Source: Agrobacterium fabrum str. C58 (lineage in GTDB: Bacteria; Pseudomonadota; Alphaproteobacteria; Rhizobiales; Rhizobiaceae). From it: a stretch of DNA of 64,000 bases. Under the pieces are notes generated by a model. It was not told the DNA's origin, ran no database searches, and saw only the letters and a program-made list of their open reading frames with translations. The first letter of the stretch is position 1; each line of letters starts with the position of its first letter. The DNA lies in contig NC_003063.2 in NCBI RefSeq assembly GCF_000092025.1, positions 1,555,501 through 1,619,500 on the forward strand, read 5' to 3'. Shown in pieces: positions 26,171-36,832 of this stretch. The translations under genes were made by a program, and so were the position numbers.

Positions 26171-27706
26171 ATGCCACGCACTTATCTTTCGCAGGCGGCA
26201 AAGCTTTCGCGTCGTACCGCGCTGACGCTTGCATTGGGCACGGCGCTCTGGCTGCCGCTTTCGGTTGTTAACGCCGAAGCCGCGCCGAAAACCGCCCTGA
26301 CGCTTGGCATGACGGTGGAGCCGACCGGTCTCGATCCGACCATTGCCGCGCCCGTCGCGATCGGCCAGGTCACCTGGCAGAATATTTTCGAAGGTCTCGT
26401 TACCATCGACAGCAAAGGCAAGGTGAAGCCGCAGCTTGCCGAAAGCTGGGAAATTTCGCCTGACGGTAAGAGCTACACCTTCAAGCTGCGCAAGGGTGTT
26501 ACCTTCCATGATGGCGAGGCGTTCGATTCCGCCGTCGCGAAGTTTTCGCTGGACCGGGCGCGCGGAGAAGCTTCCGTCAACCCGCAGAAGCGCTTCTTTG
26601 CGGCAATCGATAGCATCGAGACGCCGGATGCGGACACGCTGGTGCTGAAACTGAAGCAGCCCGCCGGCAGCCTCATCTACTGGCTCGGCTGGCCGGCCTC
26701 CGTCATGGTCGCGCCGAAGAGTGCTGAGGCTAACCGCACGACGCCCGTCGGCACCGGCCCATTCAAATTCGTCAGCTGGGCCAAGGGCGACAAGGTGGAG
26801 CTTGAGAAAAATGCCGCTTATTGGGACAAGGCAGTGGCGGTGAAGCTCGATAAGGCGACCTTCCGTTTTGTCGCCGATCCGCAGGCACAGGCCGCCGCGC
26901 TGAAGTCAGGCGATATCGATGCTTTCCCGGAATTCGGTGCGCCGGAACTGATGACCTCCTTTGATGGCGATAAGCGCCTCGGCACCTTCGTCGGTAATAC
27001 CGAGCTGAAGGTCGTGGCCGGCATGAACAATGCCCGCAAGCCATTCAACGACAAGCGTGTGCGCCAGGCGCTGATGATGGCGGTGGATCGTGGCACTGTC
27101 ATTGAAGGCGCCTGGTCCGGTTACGGCACGGCCATCGGCAGTCACTATACCCCGAATGATCGCGGTTATGTCGACACGACAGGCGTGCACTCCTTCGATA
27201 TCGACAAGGCCAAGGCGCTGCTTGCGGAAGCCGGATATGCCGATGGTTTCAGCTTCACCATCAAGGCTCCACAAATGGCCTATGCCCAGCGCACCTCGCA
27301 AATCCTGCAGGCGATGCTGGCTGAAATCGGTGTGACCATGACCATCGAGACCACCGAATTTCCGGCCAAATGGGTGGCGGATGTTTTGAAGGGGGCGGAT
27401 TACGACATGACCATCGTTGCCCATGCCGAGCCGATGGATATCGATATCTATGCCCGCGACCCCTATTATTTCAACTACAAGAACCCGGCCTTCAACGAGG
27501 TCATCGCCAATGTCGAAAAGACGGCGAATGCGGGTGAGCAGGAAGCGCTTTACGGCGACGCCCAGAAAATCCTGGCCGAAGATGTGCCGGCGCTGTTCCT
27601 GTTCGTGATGCCGAAGCTTGGTGTCTGGGACAGGAAGGTGAAGGGGTTGTGGGAAAACGAGCCTATTCCTTCGAATGTGCTGACGGACGTGCATTGGGAA
27701 GAGTGA
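26171..27706 (+). CDS. Peptide-type ABC importer binding protein (second system)
   Basis: The 511-residue product is an SBP family 5 protein. The signal region holds two arginines before the hydrophobic run (KLSRRTALTLALGTALWLPL, cleavage near residue 37), so Tat export is possible though Sec is more usual. The mature part has LAESWEISPDGKSYTFKLRK and VTFHDGEAFDSAVAKFSLDR. The ATG at 26171 was chosen because the signal peptide starts there. Permease genes follow after a 194-bp gap occupied by a palindromic repeat. Neighbouring amidase and M20 genes suggest an amide or N-acyl ligand. Confidence 0.9.
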   Translation: MPRTYLSQAAKLSRRTALTLALGTALWLPLSVVNAEAAPKTALTLGMTVEPTGLDPTIAAPVAIGQVTWQNIFEGLVTIDSKGKVKPQLAESWEISPDGKSYTFKLRKGVTFHDGEAFDSAVAKFSLDRARGEASVNPQKRFFAAIDSIETPDADTLVLKLKQPAGSLIYWLGWPASVMVAPKSAEANRTTPVGTGPFKFVSWAKGDKVELEKNAAYWDKAVAVKLDKATFRFVADPQAQAAALKSGDIDAFPEFGAPELMTSFDGDKRLGTFVGNTELKVVAGMNNARKPFNDKRVRQALMMAVDRGTVIEGAWSGYGTAIGSHYTPNDRGYVDTTGVHSFDIDKAKALLAEAGYADGFSFTIKAPQMAYAQRTSQILQAMLAEIGVTMTIETTEFPAKWVADVLKGADYDMTIVAHAEPMDIDIYARDPYYFNYKNPAFNEVIANVEKTANAGEQEALYGDAQKILAEDVPALFLFVMPKLGVWDRKVKGLWENEPIPSNVLTDVHWEE

Positions 27707-27730
27707 CGTTTGTCGATACCCGTTTCTTCC

Positions 27731-27841
27731 GTCATGCTGGACTTGATCCGGCATCCAGCCAGCCCAAGTCCTTGGGCTGACAGGGTTCTCTCCGCCGCGC
27801 AGACGCGCGTCGGCTGGATTCCGGCTCAGGGCCGGAATGAC
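27731..27841. repeat. Mosaic palindromic repeat, family 2, copy 1
   Basis: This 111-bp element is bounded by GTCAT and ATGAC. It contains the hairpin CAGCCCAAGTCCTTGGGCTG and the block CAGACGCGCGTCGGCTGGATTCC. Related copies lie at 48280-48396 and 59134-59253. It separates the binding-protein gene from its permease genes. Confidence 0.75.
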
Positions 27842-27900
27842 GGGAGAAGGATAACTGGACGCTGGACCGCAGGTAAAACAAAGCAAGGAGCAGATGCCAG

Positions 27901-28851
27901 ATGTTAGCCGTCCTCATCCGGCGTCTCGTAAGCCTCATCATCACGCTATTTGCTGTTTCCCTCATCATTTATGTCGTCATGGGCCTGCTGCCGGGTGATC
28001 CCGCCGCCATCATGCTCGGAACTTCGGCGAGCCCCGATACGCTCGCCGCCCTGCAGAAGCAGATGGGCCTCGATCAGCCCTTACCGCTGCGTTACCTCCA
28101 CTGGCTGGCTGGCGTTTTCCGGGGTGATCTCGGGCAATCCTATACCTATGGCGTGCCGGTGGCGGGGCTGATCATCGAGCGGCTGGCCGTGACCCTGCCG
28201 CTTGCGCTGCTCGCCATCTTCCTGTCCGTCACTATTGCCATTCCGCTTGGTGTTGCGGCGGCGCAGAACCGCAACGGGGCGCTGGATTTTGCGGCCGGGC
28301 TGTTTTCCCATGTGGGCATCGCCGTGCCGGGTTTCTGGGTTGGCCTGCTGCTGATCATCGTGTTTTCCACCACGCTCGGCTGGATGCCATCAGGCGGGTT
28401 TCCCGGCTGGAGCCCAAGCTTTTCGGCAGGGCTTGTGGCGCTGGTGCTGCCGGCAATCGCGCTCGCGCTGTCGCAGGCCGGCGTTCTCACCCGCGTCTGC
28501 CGCTCCGCCGTGCTGGAAGTGATGAACGAGGATTTCGTGCGCACCGCCCGCGCCAAGGGGTTGAGCGAGCGGGTGGCGCTGTGGCGGCATGCAGTGCCGA
28601 ACGCGATGATCCCCGTCGTTACCATGATCGGCCTGCAATTCACCTTCCTCATCGCCGGTGCGGTGCTGGTGGAAAATGTCTTCAACCTGCCGGGTCTCGG
28701 GCGGCTTGCCTATCAGGCGCTGACGCAGCGCGATATCGTGGTGATGCAGTCGGTCGTGCTGTTTTTCTCGGCGCTGGTCATCATCATGAATTTCGTGGTC
28801 GATATCGCCTATCTTTTCATCGATCCGAGATTGCGGGCAGGTGCGCGATGA
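27901..28851 (+). CDS. Peptide-type ABC importer permease (DppB-like, second system)
   Basis: The 316-residue permease has five to six membrane segments, GDLGQSYTYGVPVAGLI, and the EAA loop ARAKGLSERVALWRHAVPNAMIP. It is joined by ATGA to the next permease gene. Together with the binding protein it needs an ATPase, which is not adjacent; the fused ATPase at 33592 is the best candidate. Confidence 0.91.
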   Translation: MLAVLIRRLVSLIITLFAVSLIIYVVMGLLPGDPAAIMLGTSASPDTLAALQKQMGLDQPLPLRYLHWLAGVFRGDLGQSYTYGVPVAGLIIERLAVTLPLALLAIFLSVTIAIPLGVAAAQNRNGALDFAAGLFSHVGIAVPGFWVGLLLIIVFSTTLGWMPSGGFPGWSPSFSAGLVALVLPAIALALSQAGVLTRVCRSAVLEVMNEDFVRTARAKGLSERVALWRHAVPNAMIPVVTMIGLQFTFLIAGAVLVENVFNLPGLGRLAYQALTQRDIVVMQSVVLFFSALVIIMNFVVDIAYLFIDPRLRAGAR

Positions 28852-29669
28852 TGCGATTGCTTCGCCGCCGCCCGGCCTTCGTCATCGGCATCGCCGTCAC
28901 CAGCTTTCTTGTCGCCGTCGCCCTTTTGTCGCTGGTCTGGACGCCGCTTTCGCCGACCAAGATACAGATCGTCCAGAAGCTGAAATCGCCCTTGGTTTAT
29001 GGCGGTCTCGGCACGGATCATTTCGGCCGTGATGTGCTCTCCATGCTGATGGCCGGCGCGTGGAACTCTCTCTCCACCGCCATCGCCGCCGTCGCCATCG
29101 GTGCCCTCATCGGCACGGCGATCGGCGTTACGGTCGCGGCTCTGCGCGGCTTTACCGAAACCGTGGTCATGCGCATCTGCGACATCATCTTCGCCGTGCC
29201 GCCGATCCTCTCGGCGATGATGCTCGGCGCCTTCATCGGCACGGGACGCTTCACCGCCATCATCGCCATCGCCACTTTCATGGTGCCGGTCTTTGCCCGG
29301 CTGACGCTGGGTGCCGCACTGCAGATATGGGCGCGGGAATATATCACCGCCGCCACCAGCATCGGCCAGAATCGCGCCAAGATCACGCTTTTCCATATCG
29401 TGCCGAATATTTCCAACCAGATCATCGTGCAGGTGACGATCCAGCTCGGTCTGGCGATATTGACCGAAGCCGGCCTTTCTTTCCTCGGTCTTGGCATGCC
29501 GCCACCCGCCGCCACCTGGGGGCGGATGCTCGCCGATGCCCAGACCTATCTCGGCGCAGCCCCCTGGCTTGCCATCATGCCCGGCCTTGCCATTGCGCTT
29601 GCCGTCTTCGGCCTCAATCTTCTCGGCGATGGCCTGCGTGATCTGCTCGATCCGCGCGATACCAGCTGA
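28848..29669 (+). CDS. Peptide-type ABC importer permease (DppC-like, second system)
   Basis: The 273-residue permease has the DppC motif GTDHFGRDVLSMLMAGAWNS and the EAA loop near AREYITAATSIGQNRAKITLFHIVPN. The start is in the ATGA overlap (28848); a second ATG directly follows and could also be used. Its N-terminal cytoplasmic stretch is short. Confidence 0.9.
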   Translation: MMRLLRRRPAFVIGIAVTSFLVAVALLSLVWTPLSPTKIQIVQKLKSPLVYGGLGTDHFGRDVLSMLMAGAWNSLSTAIAAVAIGALIGTAIGVTVAALRGFTETVVMRICDIIFAVPPILSAMMLGAFIGTGRFTAIIAIATFMVPVFARLTLGAALQIWAREYITAATSIGQNRAKITLFHIVPNISNQIIVQVTIQLGLAILTEAGLSFLGLGMPPPAATWGRMLADAQTYLGAAPWLAIMPGLAIALAVFGLNLLGDGLRDLLDPRDTS

Positions 29670-29722
29670 GCGCTTCCAGCTGATATCGCCGCTATTTCCT
29701 GTTTTTATGACGAGACGATGCC

Positions 29723-31120
29723 ATGACCGATCTCATAGACCTCAACACGCTCGAAATCCTGGCGCTTTACCGGGAAAAGAAGCTGTCGCCCTCGGAATAC
29801 TGGCAGGCGGTGGAAACGCGCATCGAGGCTTTCGAGCCTGTCGTGAATGCGCTTTATGCTTATGACCCGGAGGATGCCCGCAGGCAGGCCGCAGCCTCGA
29901 CGCAGCGCTGGCAGAGGGGCGAAACACTCGGCCCGCTGGATGGGCTCCCGGTCTCGCTGAAGGAATTGATTGCCACGAAAGGCCATCCCGTGCCGCTCGG
30001 CACCAAGGCGGTGGAACTGGTGCCGGCGCTGGAGGACGCACCGGTGGCCGCCCGCTGCCGGGAGGATGGCGCGATCCTCTATGCCAAGACGACCTGCCCG
30101 GATTACGGCATGCTCTCCTCCGGCCTTTCCAGCTTCCACAAGCTTAGCCGCAACCCTTGGGATCCGACACAGAATCCCGGCGGCTCCAGCGCCGGTGCGG
30201 CCTCGGCGGGTGCCGCGGGTTATGGCACCCTGCATATCGGCACGGATATTGGCGGTTCGGTGCGGCTGCCAGCCGGTTGGACCGGGCTGTTCGGTTTCAA
30301 GCCCAGCCAGGGCCGTATACCCGTCGATCCCTATTATACCGGCCGCTGCGCCGGGCCGATGACCCGCACCGTCACCGATGCCGCTTACGCCATGGCGACC
30401 TTGTCCCGCCCGGACTGGCGCGACGGCACATCGTTGCCCCCGAACGCCATCGATTGGATGGATCTCGATATCGACGTGACGGGCCTTAAAATCGGGCTGA
30501 TGCTGGATGCGGGTTGTGGCCTGCCGCTCGATGAAGAGGTGCGTGACGCGGTGGTGGCGGCAGCGAAGCTGTTCGAACAGGCGGGCGCCTTCATCATTCC
30601 CGTCGAGCCGGTGCTGACACGGGATATGCTGGATGGGCTAGATGACTTCTGGCGGGCGAAATTCTGGGGCGACATGGTGGCGCTGAGCGCGGATCGTCGT
30701 GCCGCGATCCTTCCCTATATTCTCGAATGGGCGGAAAAGGGCGCAAATGTCTCCGGTGCACGTGCCGTTTTCGGTTTCAACCAGACCATGGAAATGCGCA
30801 AGGCCTGCGGGCGGTTGATGCAGTCGGTTGATGCAGTGATTTCGCCCGTCAATCCCATCGCCTCCTATCCGGCAGACTGGGCCTCGCCCACCAACGACCC
30901 CGCGCGACCCTTCGAACATATCGCCTTTACCGTGCCGTGGAATATGTCGGAACAGCCGGCATCCTCGATCAATTGCGGTTTCTCAAAATCGGGCATGCCC
31001 ATCGGGTTGCAGATCATCGGCCCGCGTTATGAGGACCTTTTCGTGCTCCGGCTTTCGAAGGCCTTCGAAAACTGGGGTGGTGGTGTGCGACGCTGGCCGG
31101 AGCCGCCAAATCTTCGCTGA
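29723..31120 (+). CDS. Amidase (amidase signature family)
   Basis: The 465-residue enzyme hydrolyses a carboxamide. The Ser-Ser-Lys triad is visible: Lys80 in SLKEL, cis-Ser155/156 in PGGSSAGAAS, and nucleophile Ser179 in GTDIGGSVR. The GatA-like flanks (FGFKPSQGRIPVD) are present. No gatC or gatB genes are near, so it is a catabolic amidase rather than a tRNA amidotransferase subunit. It lies 53 bp after the permease pair on the same strand, consistent with cleaving the imported compound. Confidence 0.9.
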   Translation: MTDLIDLNTLEILALYREKKLSPSEYWQAVETRIEAFEPVVNALYAYDPEDARRQAAASTQRWQRGETLGPLDGLPVSLKELIATKGHPVPLGTKAVELVPALEDAPVAARCREDGAILYAKTTCPDYGMLSSGLSSFHKLSRNPWDPTQNPGGSSAGAASAGAAGYGTLHIGTDIGGSVRLPAGWTGLFGFKPSQGRIPVDPYYTGRCAGPMTRTVTDAAYAMATLSRPDWRDGTSLPPNAIDWMDLDIDVTGLKIGLMLDAGCGLPLDEEVRDAVVAAAKLFEQAGAFIIPVEPVLTRDMLDGLDDFWRAKFWGDMVALSADRRAAILPYILEWAEKGANVSGARAVFGFNQTMEMRKACGRLMQSVDAVISPVNPIASYPADWASPTNDPARPFEHIAFTVPWNMSEQPASSINCGFSKSGMPIGLQIIGPRYEDLFVLRLSKAFENWGGGVRRWPEPPNLR

Positions 31121-31216
31121 TCGCGCCTTTCCGGACATGTAGTATTGCCATAATACCCGCATCCCCGCCGGGCCTGTTAGGGTGCTGAAAGGCATTCAAA
31201 AACGGGAGGAGCAGAC

Positions 31217-31783
31217 ATGCCGAAGAAGATTTTGATGATCACCGGCGATTTCGCCGAGGATTACGAGACCATGGTGCCGTTCCAGACCTTGGCTGCGGTC
31301 GGCTATACCGTCCACGCGGTTTGCCCCGGCAAGAAGGCGGGCCAGACCATCGCCACAGCCATCCATGATTTCGAGGGCGACCAGACCTATTCGGAAAAGC
31401 GCGGCCATAATTTCGCGCTCAACGCCACCTTCGCAGATATCAAGGTGGCGGATTACGATGCGCTGGTCATTCCGGGCGGCCGCGCGCCGGAATATCTCCG
31501 CCTCAATGCGGATGTGCTGGCGGCGGTGAAACATTTCTTCGAGGCCGACAAGCCGGTTGCCGCCGTCTGTCACGGTGCGCAATTGCTGGCGGCTGCCGGC
31601 GTGCTCAAGGGCCGTACCTGCTCGGCCTATCCCGCCTGCCGCCCCGAGGTGGAACAGGCAGGCGGCACCTATGCCGACATCGCAATCGATGCCGCCGTCA
31701 CCGACGGCAAGCTGGTAACGGCGCCCGCCTGGCCGGCGCATCCGGCATGGCTCTCGCAATTCATGACGGTGCTCGGCAAATAA
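31217..31783 (+). CDS. DJ-1/PfpI family protein
   Basis: The 188-residue product is a DJ-1/PfpI-fold protein with the nucleophile elbow AVCHGAQ (Cys118, His119) and the acidic partner region near GDFAEDYE. Relatives act as proteases, glyoxalases, deglycases or isonitrile hydratases, so the reaction is open. A strong GGGAGGA ribosome site precedes it. It sits between the amidase and the RHH gene, in the same direction as the importer. Confidence 0.85.
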   Translation: MPKKILMITGDFAEDYETMVPFQTLAAVGYTVHAVCPGKKAGQTIATAIHDFEGDQTYSEKRGHNFALNATFADIKVADYDALVIPGGRAPEYLRLNADVLAAVKHFFEADKPVAAVCHGAQLLAAAGVLKGRTCSAYPACRPEVEQAGGTYADIAIDAAVTDGKLVTAPAWPAHPAWLSQFMTVLGK

Positions 31784-31791
31784 GACCAGCG

Positions 31792-31818
31792 AAACGGGGC
31801 TTTTGCCCGCCCCGTTTT
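31792..31818 (+). terminator. Terminator after the DJ-1/PfpI gene
   Basis: AAACGGGGC pairs with GCCCCGTTT across an eight-base loop and is followed by TTTCC. It is a plausible rho-independent terminator directly after the stop codon. Confidence 0.6.
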
Positions 31819-31854
31819 CCGCTTATGTTTTGGAACGTGGTGAGGGAGGAAACC

Positions 31855-32205
31855 ATGTGCAAGCTTTTCATCAAGGCAGACCCTGCACTCTGGGAAAGCC
31901 ATACACGGTCGCTCAGGATCGACGGCATGGTGACCAGTGTGCGGCTTGAAAATTTCTTCTGGACGACACTGGACGAGATCGCGCGCCGGGATAGCATGAA
32001 CAGCGTGCAGCTCATCGCCAAGCTCTACAATGAATCGATCGATGCCGGGCATGATCTCGGTAACTTCACCTCGTTCCTGCGGGTCTGCTGCGGGCGTTAT
32101 CTTGCGCTTCAGCTTTCCGGCGATATTCCGGCGCGGGCAGATATTCCGATTGCGGCGCTGGATGCCGACAGCATTCTCGATGCGGAGAAGGTGAACTACC
32201 ATTAG
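31855..32205 (+). CDS. Ribbon-helix-helix domain protein (RHH_4-like)
   Basis: The 116-residue product resembles the small alphaproteobacterial RHH_4 family (PF13467 type). A ribbon strand (TSVRLENFFWTTLDEIARR) is followed by two helices (MNSVQLIAKLYNES, then NFTSFLRVCCGRYLAL). The ATG at 31855 follows GGGAGGAAACC. It is probably a DNA-binding regulator, its target unknown; position suggests the surrounding amide island. The family name is recalled from pattern, not from a search. Confidence 0.75.
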   Translation: MCKLFIKADPALWESHTRSLRIDGMVTSVRLENFFWTTLDEIARRDSMNSVQLIAKLYNESIDAGHDLGNFTSFLRVCCGRYLALQLSGDIPARADIPIAALDADSILDAEKVNYH

Positions 32206-32379
32206 GGCCATTCACCTCATTCCTGTGACAAGCACACCTTGATGAACAAAATTTAAGCCATTTAATTTTGAGCCTATTTTCCGCTCATTCAGCAAATTTC
32301 ATGCTTGCAAAAGGAGAAATTCCCAACGCAATATGTTTCCCGAAAACCCGGCGGGGAACAAAAAAGGAAGAAAAAGAGA

Positions 32380-33543
32380 ATGCCAATATTGAACCGTGTG
32401 GCTGAAATGCAGGAAGACGTGGCCGGCTGGAGGCGTCACCTGCATGAGCACCCGGAACTGCTTTATGATGTCTTCGAAACGTCGAAATTCGTGGCCGAAA
32501 AGCTAACGTCCTTTGGCTGCGATGTGGTGGAGACCGGCATCGGCAAGACCGGCGTCGTCGGCATCATCAAGGGGCGGCATGGGGATGGCCCGACCATCGG
32601 TTTTCGCTCCGACATGGACGCGCTGCCGATCCTCGAGACCAGCGGCAAGCCATGGGCATCGAAGGTTCCGGGCAAGGCCCATTCCTGCGGCCATGACGGG
32701 CACACCGCCATGCTTCTGGGGGCGGCGCAATATCTGGCCGAGACCCGCAATTTCAAGGGTTCCATCGCGGTCATTTTCCAGCCGGCCGAAGAGGGCGGGG
32801 CAGGGGCGCTTGCCATGCTGAACGACGGCATGATGGAGAAATTCGGCATTTCGCAGGTCTATGGCATGCATAACGAGCCGGGCATCCCGGTCGGGCAATT
32901 CGCCATCCGCAAGGGCTCGACCATGGCGGCGGCGGATAGTTTCGAGATCGTCATCACCGGCAAGGGCAGCCATGCGGCGGCACCGCATCTCTCCGTCGAT
33001 CCGGTGCTGACCTCGGCCTATATCATCATCGCCCTGCAATCCATCGTCTCGCGGGAGACGGACCCGCTGAAATCGCTGGTCGTCACCGTCGCCACCACCC
33101 ATGGCGGCACGGCCGTCAATGTCATTCCGGGTTCCGTAACCTTGACCGGGACTGTGCGCACCCTTCTGCCGGAAACCCGCAATTTCGCCGAAAAGCGCCT
33201 GAAGGAAGTGGCGACGGCCACAGCCATGGCGCATGGCGCAACGGCCGAGGTGAAATATCGTCGCGGTTATCCCGTCACCTTCAACCACGCAGATGAAACC
33301 GAATTCGCAACCGGCGTGGCGATGGGCGTCGCCGGCGCCAATGCCGTCAACACCAATCCCAACCCGCATATGGGGGCGGAGGATTTTTCCTACATGCTGG
33401 AAGCGCGCCCCGGCGCCTTCATCTTCATCGGCAATGGCGATACCGCCGGACTGCACAATGCGGCCTATGATTTCAACGATGATGCGCTGCCTTACGGTAT
33501 CAGCTACTGGGTCTCGATGGCCGAAAAGGCACTTGCTGCGTAA
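32380..33543 (+). CDS. M20D-family amidohydrolase (hippurate hydrolase-like), second copy
   Basis: The 387-residue metalloenzyme has WRRHLHEHPELLYDVFETS, FRSDMDALPILETSGKPW, HSCGHDGHTAMLLGAAQYL and FQPAEEGGAGALAML, with the C-terminal ligand motif MGAEDFSYMLEARPGA. It removes acyl groups from N-acyl amino acids or related amides. The start at 32380 follows GGAAGAAAAAGAGA. It lies 48 bp before the fused ATPase gene, so both are likely co-transcribed. It is a distant paralogue of the gene at 14933. Confidence 0.9.
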   Translation: MPILNRVAEMQEDVAGWRRHLHEHPELLYDVFETSKFVAEKLTSFGCDVVETGIGKTGVVGIIKGRHGDGPTIGFRSDMDALPILETSGKPWASKVPGKAHSCGHDGHTAMLLGAAQYLAETRNFKGSIAVIFQPAEEGGAGALAMLNDGMMEKFGISQVYGMHNEPGIPVGQFAIRKGSTMAAADSFEIVITGKGSHAAAPHLSVDPVLTSAYIIIALQSIVSRETDPLKSLVVTVATTHGGTAVNVIPGSVTLTGTVRTLLPETRNFAEKRLKEVATATAMAHGATAEVKYRRGYPVTFNHADETEFATGVAMGVAGANAVNTNPNPHMGAEDFSYMLEARPGAFIFIGNGDTAGLHNAAYDFNDDALPYGISYWVSMAEKALAA

Positions 33544-33591
33544 AACATCCGGCGGCCGTAATGGCCGCCTTCTGCTTTTCAGGAGATCGGC

Positions 33592-35442
<1,851 letters not shown>

Positions 35443-35487
35443 TTGAAGGGCTGAGCGCTGGTAGGGAATCGGGCGGCGGGCCGCTTG

Positions 35488-35610
35488 TTTCTTCTCCCCA
35501 AGGGGGAGAAGTCCGCGGCAGCGGGATGAGGGGGCAAGCTCTCCGAAATCCGGCAACGTTGCCCCTCATCCGACCCTTCGGGCCACCTTCTCCCCGGCGG
35601 GGAGAAGAAA
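35488..35610. repeat. RIME-like mosaic palindrome, complete copy
   Basis: This 123-bp repeat starts with TTTCTTCTCCCCAAGGGGGAGAAG, has a central palindrome (GATGAGGGGCAA-type sequence paired with TTGCCCCTCATC) and closes with TTCTCCCCGGCGGGGAGAAGAAA. It resembles the rhizobial intergenic mosaic elements described as RIME. It fills the gap between the fused ATPase and SorC genes and may end the ATPase transcript. Confidence 0.75.
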
Positions 35611-35735
35611 TATGCCGCCCCGCCGAGCTAGACGATTTAATCCGCTGAGAGCCCCCTTCCACGTTCGGCCGTTTGACAGCCGGCCTGAAAAAATGCCAGC
35701 AAATGCGACAAGCATATTTCTGAGAGGGCGGCGGC

Positions 35736-36689
35736 ATGGCCAGACGGAACGACGCACATGGACGGCTGGATGACGCAGCCCGCGCCGGCTGGCTTTATTA
35801 TGTCGCCGGCCGCACGCAGGATGAGATCGCCGCCGCCATGAGCATTTCCCGGCAATCGGCGCAGCGGCTGGTGTCGCTGGCCGTCGCCGAGCGGCTGATC
35901 AAGGTCCGGCTCGATCACCCCATCGCCGCCTGTCTCGAAAAGGCCGAACGGCTGAAAGAGAAATTCGACCTTAAATATATCGAGGTGGTGCCGAGCGATC
36001 CGGCCGGGGTTTCCTCCACGGTGGGGATCGCCGAGGCGGGCGCGGCGGAAATCGAGCGCTGGCTGAAAAATGCCGATCCCATCGTTCTCGCCATCGGCAC
36101 TGGCCGAACACTCAAGGCCGCCGTGGATCAACTGCCGCCGATGGAGTGTCCGCAGCATCGCATCGTGTCGCTGACCGGAAATATCGGGCCGGATGGTTCG
36201 GCGGCCTATTACAACGTCATCTTCAGCATGGCCGATGCCATCAAGGCACGGCATTTTCCGATGCCGCTACCGGTCCTCTGCTCGTCTGCTGAGGAGCGTG
36301 AGTTGCTGCACGACCAGTCCATGGTGCGTTCAACGCTGGCGCTGGGTGCGGCCGCCAATGTCACCTTCGTCGGCGTCGGTGAACTCGGCGAAAATGCGCC
36401 GCTCTGCGTTGACGGGTTCCTCGGTGTCGATGAGATGAAGGCCCTGATGGCGAGCGGTGCGGTCGGCGAGATTTGCGGCTGGATGTATGATGCCAATGGC
36501 CACATCCTTGAGCACTCCGTCAACGAGCGGGTCGCCTCCGTTCCCATTCCGTCACGCGATACCTGCACCGTCATCGGCATGGCGCAGGGCGCCCGCAAGA
36601 ACGCCTCGATTCTGGCGGCGTTGAAAGGTGGTCTGCTGAATGGCCTCATCACCGACGAAGCGACAAGTGAATATTTGCTCACGCATTGA
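35736..36689 (+). CDS. SorC-family regulator of the polyol operon
   Basis: The 317-residue product has an N-terminal HTH (AGWLYYVAGRTQDEIAAAM, then SRQSAQRLVSLA) and a SorC sugar-binding domain (LAIGTGRTLKAAVDQL, FVGVGELGENAPLC, VGEICGWMYDANG). It lies 143 bp upstream of smoE in the same direction, as the smo regulator does in other alphaproteobacteria, so a polyol or its phosphate is the likely effector. Its stop codon lies inside a palindrome (36674-36694). Confidence 0.9.
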   Translation: MARRNDAHGRLDDAARAGWLYYVAGRTQDEIAAAMSISRQSAQRLVSLAVAERLIKVRLDHPIAACLEKAERLKEKFDLKYIEVVPSDPAGVSSTVGIAEAGAAEIERWLKNADPIVLAIGTGRTLKAAVDQLPPMECPQHRIVSLTGNIGPDGSAAYYNVIFSMADAIKARHFPMPLPVLCSSAEERELLHDQSMVRSTLALGAAANVTFVGVGELGENAPLCVDGFLGVDEMKALMASGAVGEICGWMYDANGHILEHSVNERVASVPIPSRDTCTVIGMAQGARKNASILAALKGGLLNGLITDEATSEYLLTH

Positions 36690-36694
36690 GCAAA
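36674..36694. promoter_or_regulatory. Palindrome 1 upstream of smoE
   Basis: TTTGCTCA-CGCAT-TGAGCAAA has perfect 8-bp arms and overlaps the SorC stop codon. It could be a SorC operator or a weak terminator. Confidence 0.45.
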
Positions 36695-36706
36695 AATTAA
36701 TTCATC

Positions 36707-36726
36707 AAAATCAATGGTTTGATTTT
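36707..36726. promoter_or_regulatory. Palindrome 2 upstream of smoE
   Basis: AAAATCAA-TGGT-TTGATTTT has perfect 8-bp arms, AT-rich, 30 bp before the proposed -35 box. An operator is more likely than a terminator, given the weak stem. Confidence 0.45.
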
Positions 36727-36730
36727 TCCA

Positions 36731-36746
36731 TGTGCGCCGCAGCACA
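36731..36746. promoter_or_regulatory. Palindrome 3 upstream of smoE
   Basis: TGTGC-GCCGCA-GCACA lies 9 bp before a TTGACT box. Short arms, but the position fits an activator or repressor site. Confidence 0.35.
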
Positions 36747-36755
36747 GGATGTTGC

Positions 36756-36784
36756 TTGACTTTTTTTGGCTGCGGGTGAGTAAA
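36756..36784 (+). promoter_or_regulatory. Candidate smoEFGK promoter
   Basis: TTGACT (36756-36761) followed by a 17-bp spacer and AGTAAA (36779-36784) is a plausible sigma-70 promoter with a weak -10, about 50 bp before the smoE start codon. Confidence 0.35.
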
Positions 36785-36832
36785 TGCCCCAGAGCAAAGC
36801 GAATGCTCATAAATTTCTTCTGGGAGGAAGAT

